Shown here in pieces: positions 8,305-14,407 of a stretch of DNA of 14,407 bases. The stretch is taken from the NCBI GenBank assembly GCA_019693395.1, contig JAAMXP010006110.1, positions 1 through 14,407 of the forward strand. The letters are read 5' to 3'. The translations under genes and the position numbers were made by a program. The notes under the pieces are model-generated. The model saw nothing but the letters and a program-made list of their open reading frames with translations. It made no database searches and was not told the origin of the DNA. This stretch comes from Ettlia oleoabundans (Eukaryota > Chlorophyta > Chlorophyceae > Chlamydomonadales). Numbering within the stretch: the first letter of the stretch is position 1; the number at the start of each line of letters is the position of its first letter.

Positions 8305-9604
8305 TCAGACCATGGTGGCTGCTGCCGCGTCACGCTTGGTGATGAAGGCTTGTGCGTTTACGGGTATAGTGTCTGGAGTGGTTACAGAGGCGGTAGTGGC
8401 GGCGGGGGCCTGCCTGCAGCAAGTAGCGGCGCTGGTGGTGCCACAGCCTGCAAGCAGGGATATAGCCCATGTGTGCACTTGATTTAAACGTTCATCAATA
8501 GCACACTTGCTGACGACGACTGGGCATTTCAGTGGATCGGTCGTTTAATCTGCCCAACCCAGTGCACCATGACTGCACACAACAACATGCAGGGCTGCTA
8601 GCAGTCAGCTCACCGGGGCCAGAGCAGCGACCGACCACACCAAGGGAGAAGGAGAGGATGATGTCTGCGACGCATGAGATCAACGCGCCTGCAGTGGTAC
8701 GGACAAATGCAGCATGTGGGCGCTGACGCAGGAAAACTGGGCATGTGGGTGCTAGCGCAAGAAGTTCAGGAGCATGCATGTGGGTGCTGCAGCAACGAAT
8801 AAGGCCTGTGGGTGCTGGTGCAGGCACAAAGCATGCAAACATAATTGATCCGAATGGCAGAACCCAGCACTCAATGGCAGTTTACGCCACAATAATGGGC
8901 GGCAGGTTGCGTGCCTGCCAACAGGCACTCTTTCGCCCAAACAAGAACTCACCCGAAAAAGCGGCGGCAGCAGCACGGCCAGCAACGGGATACATCTCGT
9001 CAGGAGTGTTGTACATGAGTAGGAGGAAGCTGTTCGCCAGGGGAGCCAGCCACACGGTTGAAGACACCAGCATGGCAAGCGCGCCCAGTGACAGGTGGGA
9101 GAATTTGGGGTTGAGGAGGACCGCAGAGGCGACGGTGATGGCCACTATGTTCCATGCCACGATGAGCCAGCTCCATCCAAGAGTCTTGGCACAGCTGGCG
9201 TTGACAGGGAACCCAGAAGCCAGGAAGAGCTGGACCCGGGTCACAGCGGACATCTCTGCAAGAGCGCAGGGATAGCGGTCACCGCATCTAACGCAGACAA
9301 CAGCAGCCGGCAGCAGACAGCGGCAATGGTAGAGGTACAGCGGGTTGGAGGGGCTCTCGCAGGCCGCCACTGACTCTCAAGCCCGCCTCCCTCACCATTC
9401 GAGTTGCAAGCGGCATTGGTGGCTGCCTGCAGGGAGTTGACCAGGGTGCGGGAAATGGTCAGCGGGTTTGGGGCGAGCGGCCGCATCTCGGCGGCTGGGA
9501 AAAGGGACGAGGGCACTATCGCTTACCACGCCAGACAGCCAGATGGCCGCGCCGGCCGCGGCCAGGAAGACGGCCAGAATCGCGGTCGTCTTGCAGGAAG
9601 CCAT
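8305..9604 (-). CDS. Four-transmembrane protein B (paralogue of A)
   Basis: Five exons are read on the minus strand: 9604-9527, 9426-9396 (31 nt), 9255-8953 (303 nt), 8688-8614 (75 nt) and 8447-8305 (TGA stop). Every intron is GT-AG and phases agree, giving 209 residues. TM1 spans about residues 5-24 (AILAVFLAAAGAAIWLSGV), TM2 64-84, TM3 94-117 and TM4 138-158 (GALISCVADIILSFSLGVV). Between TM1 and TM2 lies a loop of about 40 residues with Cys33 and Cys58, which could pair outside the membrane. The C-terminal tail starts with Cys (GCGTTSAATCC) and is Thr/Ala-rich, ending in a conserved QAFITKRDAAAA segment. The 4-TM plan with a two-Cys first loop recalls tetraspan families such as MARVEL or claudin-like proteins, but I see no diagnostic motif and make no assignment. 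The start ATG aligns with A and C. The gene is convergent with the RUS gene. Confidence 0.83.
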
Positions 9605-10533
9605 TTGTACGCTCTGTGTATGTGAACCGGAAACTGACAGAATAGTATCGCAGCGAAGGCCAGCAGCCACGAAAGTTTCGTTCATCCAGGCTGTACGTGT
9701 ACTGCAGGTGCATGGCGCTAGAACTTTGTCCCTTGTCCTGCTTAAGTCCTATTCAAGTCCCAAGCATCAATAGTAAACTCGATGCATGCCAAACACTGTG
9801 AGACGTCAGCAACAGCTTTGGACCTACAGGTGCGGCACGCGATGTGATCTCCGCTCTTCCAAGCCAAGAATTTAGCTCAAATGTTCTTTGAGTGCACCAA
9901 ATTCGTTCATTGGACCGTGAAGGCACGCACCACGGCCAACCTGCCGGCACTTGCGCTGCTTACATGGGTTGCCGCCACCCGCTGCTGCCGCCTGGCAGCG
10001 CCGGGGCTGCTTCTGAGAGCGGTGTGCAGGTCTGTGCTGCTCAGCTTTCCTGTGCAATTGTGTTCAATTGTATCTATCAGTCACGGCCGGAGACAGGTGG
10101 ATATTGTTCAGCATGCAGATCTGTTGGCGCCAGCCAACCTTGCTATTTTGTCGGATCCCTCGCCCACCGCGAACCAGATGCGAGGTGGAGGTGCCGTGGA
10201 GCACCCCTGCAAGTGACTGGCAAATCTGCCCATGGGCTTTACTGCTGCCGATGGGCACATATCTGACACATGCATAAATTTGCGGAGCTGGCAAGAAACG
10301 CTGCTAGCATGTATCTCCAGGTGCTGGAAGGCGGAGCTTCTCCCCGCAGCTGCTACTGCTGTTGGCATGGCGACAGGGCCAGCCACGAAGGTGGCGCTGC
10401 CGCACTGTGCAGGAGCGCCAGGCAAACCACAGTGCCAGGTGCTGCTTGCCATTTTCAGGCATGGCTCTTGGCCTGATTGACTGTTCCCCTTTGAATCCTA
10501 TGACTGCAAGTCCTTGACTTTCTGCAGCACCGT

Positions 10534-10538
10534 TTACA
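10534..10538 (-). terminator. Candidate poly(A) signal TGTAA of gene C
   Basis: Minus-strand TGTAA (TTACA on the plus strand) lies about 270 nt downstream of the gene C stop, just past a 9-bp hairpin. Confidence 0.45.
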
Positions 10539-10549
10539 CAGCATAAGCC

Positions 10550-10578
10550 ACCACCGGTTCTTTTGCAGCACCGGTGGT
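10550..10578. repeat. Inverted repeat, 9-bp stem and 11-nt loop
   Basis: The arms accaccggt (10550-10558) and accggtggt (10570-10578) are perfect reverse complements around an 11-nt loop. In the gene C transcript it would fold in the 3' untranslated region about 12 nt before the TGTAA signal. Confidence 0.7.
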
Positions 10579-10809
10579 ACAGCTTGAAGAGAACAAGAAG
10601 CACGCCAATGCTTATCAATACACTTTTTGTATTGCAAGATCACCACTGGAAGGAGAAAAAGTTGCTGCTGCTGAGACATTGTTCTGCCAGCATTGGGGCA
10701 GCTAGCTAAGAACACAAAGCGTTGCCCGCTTCGCTGCTCGGGCTTGTCAGGGGTTCTTTACTCCCACCAGCCGTTTCCACAGCCTCTTCCTGGTGCCTCT
10801 TTGCATTGC

Positions 10810-12314
10810 TCACACCTTTGATAGCAACCCCCTCTCGTCATACACACCAAACATGATGATGAGCAGATAGGAAGCAATTACCGCAATGAGGCTGCCTGAG
10901 AACAGCGCCTGCATTAGGACAGCACAGAGGAATGGATGTGAGGTAGCGCAGAAGGCAACTGCCATGCCGGAGGGAATAACTCCATGCACGACAGCGGCGC
11001 ATTAAAATTTAGAGCGTCGGTGCGTCGAAGCCCTCAAGTGAGGAGGCAGGCTACAGTCCTCTTACACGACTGGTGTAAGCACAGAATCGCACAGTTGTAA
11101 GCAGTGCCCACTGACAGGGAGCGCACCTTGGCTCGTGCCTCCTGGTTGCCTCCCCGTGGGCCAGTCTCCCACAGGCCCAGGAAAGTGTCGCTGCAGACAG
11201 TGCAGGTACTTGCGACATTGTCCTCAGGCAGATTCTGTTTATGGCAAAGGTTTACATACGCTAGCTGCATGCCATGTATTTGAGTCCGCCCCCATTTCCC
11301 ACCAAAGCACATTGCTGTGCAAGTTGCATTGCCCAGCTCCGTCAAGTGGTGAAGTCAGCTTAACATCATATGGCTGCTGCATTGATCATTGTTAGAGCAC
11401 TTGTGAGGCAGTACATCCCCTGCCACTTACCATGTGTACTGCAGGAGCACCACCAGGGGTATCAGCAGGCCGATCAGCCCCATGCGCCACTTATGCACCC
11501 ATCCCGCCGCCAGAAAAACTGGGATGATGATCAGCATGAAGAAGGTGAACCACACATGCCACCTGCAACAGCAGAAGAGCCCGCAGAGCATGGGGTTGCT
11601 GCAATCAGCATGTAGAGGGATGTCAGGCAACAGCTGTCTCTAAGCTCTCGAGTACCCCCAGATGCACCATCATTCCATGCGACTGGCCGTGACAAGAGTG
11701 ACAGCGTTGGTGGCGCTGGCAGTTTTGGTTGGGGTACAGCTGCCAGCCCCCGCTGAGCCTACCAGGCATATTGATAGAATCTGCCGCAAGCGACTGGGGC
11801 CTGCAGGCAGAAGGCGGGGAGGCAGGCAGGCATGCAGGGAGGCAGGCAGATGAGCAAGAAGATTGTTGATTTGATCACTTGGAAGGGACTTATCCTCACA
11901 TAAGTCTGAATACTGCCCTTTACGGTATGGTTAACAGTACAGTTGGGCTCTGCATGTAGCAGCAGCCAGCCTGGCCATAGCAGCAGTGTCGAGCAGCTTA
12001 CCAGGTAGCCTGCTGCGCCTGCCACACCGAGGGTGTTGACGTTGCTTTGCCCGCAGTCCTGCACAGGCACACAGGTAACAGCAAGGAGGTCAGGGTAGCA
12101 TATTAGGCATGTGCATGCCCAATGCCTGAATTGCCCTGCTGACAGGTGGGCCAACCACACAACGCCATTCTCCGCGATGAAGCTAGCTTGCCAATCATGT
12201 TGCTGGACTTGCCTCCTGCAGAGCGGATACTCCAGCCAGCATGATCACCCAGCCGGTTAGCATCAGTAGCCATGCCAGCCAGGCCAGGATTGCTGGTGGC
12301 GCCCTGACGGCCAT
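10810..12314 (-). CDS. Four-transmembrane protein C (short form of the same family)
   Basis: Six exons are read on the minus strand: 12314-12213 (34 codons), 12058-12002, 11800-11763 (38 nt), 11562-11431 (132 nt), 11190-11127 and 10908-10810 (TGA stop), giving 163 residues. The first intron has a GC donor (GAG|GCAAGT); the rest are GT-AG. TM1 is PPAILAWLAWLLMLTGWVI, TM2 VWFTFFMLIIIPVFLAAGW, TM3 MGLIGLLIPLVVLLQYT and TM4 LFSGSLIAVIASYLLIIMFGV, followed by a short YDERG tail. The first loop has Cys36 and Cys58, as in B (Cys33 and Cys58), and the TM1 end (AGVSALQEDCGQSN) aligns with B (SGVAATNAACNSN). The start ATG also matches. The gene is closest to D in TM2 to TM4. Function is unknown. The third exon, APVACGRFYQYA plus W, was chosen over a longer alternative because it keeps phase and aligns with the region around Cys58 of B. 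Confidence 0.77.
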
Positions 12315-12718
12315 CTTGGACTGCGGGCGGCGGGCGGGGCAAGGGGAGGACTGGGACAGGGGCGAGCGGCAGGTCGTGTCTAACCTGGTGCGCTTGCTTG
12401 AAGCCTGCAAGGCGCTGTTTCCTGTTCCTATTGCAGAACACACTGGACTGCCACTCCCGATGACAAGACGCTGCTCCTGACCTATTCACCCGGCGTGAAC
12501 ACTGGCTGCCGGCAATTGCACTGCTGTCGCTGCCAAGCTCGCCTTGGACACCGTGCTACGTTCAAATGCTTGGTGGAAACATGAGGGTAGCAGCGCTTGC
12601 AAATGTCCTCGGTCCGATGAAGTCACAGTGGCGCATGCCTTGTCAGCATGTGAAGCTGCAGACCTGTGAGTTCCAATGTGCCTTGACCCAGTCAGCCTGT
12701 GGATGAGCTACTTTCTGC

Positions 12719-12723
12719 TTACA
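12719..12723 (-). terminator. Candidate poly(A) signal TGTAA of gene D
   Basis: Minus-strand TGTAA lies about 240 nt downstream of the gene D stop codon. Confidence 0.45.
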
Positions 12724-12854
12724 CACCCTTGTCAGGGCGTAGACAAACTCGGATAACAGAAACGAACAGCACAGAACCCTGTGGCACAAAACTGCATCAT
12801 GCTGTGGTTCATGCCAGAGTAAACATTGTGACGTATTGCGGATTTGAGCAAAGT

Positions 12855-12870
12855 TTGAACTTGAGTTCAA
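12855..12870. repeat. Short inverted repeat TTGAACT-TG-AGTTCAA
   Basis: Seven-base arms with a 2-base spacer lie directly beside the tandem repeat, in the predicted 3' untranslated region of gene D. Confidence 0.6.
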
Positions 12871-12938
12871 GCTCCAGACTGGCACTGGGATAGTCACCCT
12901 GGCTTGAGGCTCCAGGCTGGCACTGGGGTAGTCAACCT
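12871..12938. repeat. Two-copy tandem repeat, period 38 bp
   Basis: Copies at 12871-12900 and 12909-12938 match at 27 of 30 positions (gctccag[a/g]ctggcactggg...). They lie in the predicted 3' untranslated region of gene D. Confidence 0.8.
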
Positions 12939-12961
12939 CGTCTTCACCACGACAGTACCGC

Positions 12962-14407
12962 TCATGCGTGGGTAGGAGAGCTGTAAGTGGCGGCCTCGGC
13001 AGAGCCTTTGCCGGCTGCATTAGGCTGGTAAACGCCTCCATACGTGTCCCCCTTTGGCTCTCCTGCAGCAGCATGGTAAAGCAAAATGGCTCAGGCAGGC
13101 GGGACATTAGAGTCGTAAAGCTGTAGCAGCCGTGTGGCACAGCTGCGGGTGAAGTCGGAAACCTGAGTAATCTTATTGTTCAGCTACTGAGAGCAGTGGG
13201 TATTGCCCCAAACTAGTAGTGGAATACACCCAGCCTTCTGCGAGAGTGTATCCAGCGCACAGTCCCCTTGCAGGTCCAACTGCCATTGGTGCCCTGCCTG
13301 GGCAGCTGACCTTTCCATGCCGTGCTCAAGGGCTGGCTGAAAGCCACAGCCTCTACCAGGGGCTGCCGCCGCTTAGGCCCACCTGTGCCTCCCCGGCTTG
13401 CTGTAGCACTGGCCTCCTCATCGAAAATGCCGAGCACCAGCAAGAGGAGGCTCAACGCCACGCAGGCGATGATGGCACCAGCCAGGGTTACACGCGCCCG
13501 GGCTTTCAGTGTTCCTGCAGCAAGCATGGAATGACGACAACGGAAGATATGACAGGTGGGTGCAAGACTGTCGAGAGTGCATATTTTTGTGGGTTGGGAG
13601 CAGAACTGACACCTGTTCATTAAAGGAGCACAGTTGGCCTGCTTGGCATCACGATGAGCAGGCGCTCCACCGCAGGAGCGGTTTTTATTTTTGAACGCTG
13701 TTTTTGATTGCATTCAACACTCCCTGTCCCTGGTGTAAGGACTTACAAGCTTCAGCACATCTTACCAGTCAGTTCGAGTCCATTGAAGTAACTGCAACAG
13801 GCAGGAGCAAACAGGCAGATGTCATTTCCCAGGTGTACTTTCTTTACATGCAAGCTGCGGATGTGGCATGGCATGTGCGGTGTGCATGCGAGAAAGCGAC
13901 GTGTAAGCATCTGTACATTTGCATGCGGTGGTCCAAGTGCCTGACAGACACACAGCAACACTGTGCAGGTGGGGCACTTGGTTTGAGTGGTATGCTGTCC
14001 GGCTTACAAGTAGGTGTTGGCGGTGTCCATCAGCAACACCAGCAGCGGCGCCGACAACCCAAGCAGCCCTGCCCTGCAGATGGTCAAGAGCAGAGCACGT
14101 CTGTCAATTGATAATGCTTAACGCAAGGAGATATGTTGTTTAGTTTACAACCTGTGTCAGAGATGTAAGCAGTAAACTTGCAGGTGGGCCGCTATGGACA
14201 TTGCCGACACAAGCACACTAGATTGCGGCCCAGAAAGCTCACCTGAACGTGTGGAAGGCCCTCTTTGCCCCAAAGATTGCCAATAGAATTAAGATTGCAA
14301 AGAGGTACCTGCAGTAACTTGAAATTAGTGATCTAAAAATGAGCACGCACACAGATATACTGACAACTGCAGTGCAAGGAAGGGCGAGAGCATACCCAAT
14401 CTGATGC
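12962..14407 (-). CDS. Four-transmembrane protein D (5' partial, closest to C)
   Basis: Exons are read on the minus strand: beyond 14407 to 14396 (12 nt seen), 14308-14243 (66 nt), 14073-14008 (66 nt), 13791-13766 (26 nt), 13514-13383 (132 nt) and 13062-12962 (TGA stop). All introns are GT-AG and all phases agree, giving 133 residues in the window. TM1 and the first loop lie outside. TM2 is YLFAILILLAIFGAKRAF, TM3 GLLGLSAPLLVLLMDTANTY and TM4 VTLAGAIIACVALSLLLLVLG, followed by IFDEE. The TM4 start resembles B (AGAIIACV against SGALISCV), and the end resembles C (LGIFDEE against FGVYDER). A hydrophilic tail with YGGVYQPN ends in SSPTHA. The 26-nt microexon (YFNGLELT) bridges TM3 and TM4. The small first piece is supported only by a GTATGC donor and matching phase. 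Family not recognised. Confidence 0.77.
13766..13791 (-). other. 26-nt microexon of gene D
   Basis: The acceptor is ctgttgcag and the donor GTAAGA. It is the only segment found that converts the phase-2 end of the TM3 exon into the phase-1 start of the TM4 exon. Confidence 0.7.

Larger units (their letters stand above)
9605..10809. other. 1.2-kb interval without a convincing gene
   Basis: This interval contains the upstream (promoter) side of gene B and the 3' untranslated region of gene C. Open frames of up to about 120 codons exist on both strands, but none has recognised motifs, hydrophobic segments of the neighbouring family, or matching splice partners. The C side holds a hairpin (10550-10578) and a minus-strand TGTAA (10538-10534). 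Confidence 0.55.
12315..12961. other. Intergenic region between genes C and D
   Basis: These 647 bp lie between the start of C and the stop of D. The part next to C is very GC-rich (cgggcggcgggcggggc near 12322) and is the likely C promoter. The D side holds a minus-strand TGTAA (12723-12719), a short palindrome and a 38-bp-period tandem repeat. I see no gene. Confidence 0.55.

Noticed and set aside
9881..10452. Overlapping open frames of about 110-125 codons on both strands
   Set aside because: They show no motif, no paralogue match and no supported splice partner. Such lengths are expected by chance in GC-rich DNA.
11563..11800. Alternative gene C exon starting at the second AG (SLAADSINMPGRL...) and alternative extension NPMLCGLFCCC before TM2
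   Set aside because: The first would need a poor GTCGCA donor to regain phase and aligns poorly with B. The second is in phase but adds residues absent from B. The 38-nt exon gives the best alignment around the second loop Cys.
11816..11850. ggcaggcagg repeats as a possible mobile-element terminus
   Set aside because: It is a short pyrimidine/purine-biased simple repeat inside an intron of gene C, next to the acceptor, and is better explained as its polypyrimidine tract.
12643..13140. 165-codon minus-strand open frame
   Set aside because: The final exon of D (12962-13062) uses another frame there, reached from the TM4 exon in the correct phase. The longer frame runs into the tandem repeat and lacks motifs.

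Overview
The window looks like nuclear DNA of a green alga. Genes are split into short exons by GT-AG introns of about 90-320 nt. Coding DNA is GC-rich with Gln/Ala homopolymer runs (CAG/GCN repeats), and TGTAA motifs, the usual chlorophyte poly(A) signal, lie shortly after several stop codons. There are no operons, Shine-Dalgarno sites, rRNA, tRNA, CRISPR arrays or recognisable transposons. Class or genus cannot be fixed from the sequence alone. I rebuilt the gene models by hand from splice signals, reading-frame phase and comparison of paralogues inside the window.

Layout, left to right: (1) the 3' part of a plus-strand gene with a Gln/Ala-rich region and one MYND zinc finger (1-2208, 5' end missing). 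(2) Minus-strand gene 'A' (about 4644 to 3157), a four-transmembrane protein with two odd splice donors. (3) A plus-strand RUS/DUF647-family gene (4834-7809), start-to-start divergent from A across 189 bp that contain a perfect 20-bp palindrome. (4) Minus-strand gene 'B' (9604-8305), a clear paralogue of A. (5) About 1.2 kb without a convincing gene. (6) Minus-strand gene 'C' (12314-10810) and (7) minus-strand gene 'D' (beyond 14407 to 12962, 5' end missing), a second, shorter pair of the same four-transmembrane type.

The main discovery is that A, B, C and D appear to be one family of small four-transmembrane proteins, all on the minus strand, with the RUS gene lying on the other strand between A and B. 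I do not recognise the family. Splice phases and exon lengths match so exactly between paralogues that individual intron gain or loss events can be read off: A exons of 77+226 nt equal one 303-nt exon in B, and D exons of 66+66 nt equal one 132-nt exon in C. In A, the two donors that align with canonical GT donors in B read ATGAGT. This suggests either AT-AG splicing or a gene starting to decay. Gene C seems to use a GC-AG intron.

Nothing ties the MYND gene, the RUS gene and the membrane-protein array into one pathway beyond adjacency and the shared A/RUS promoter region.
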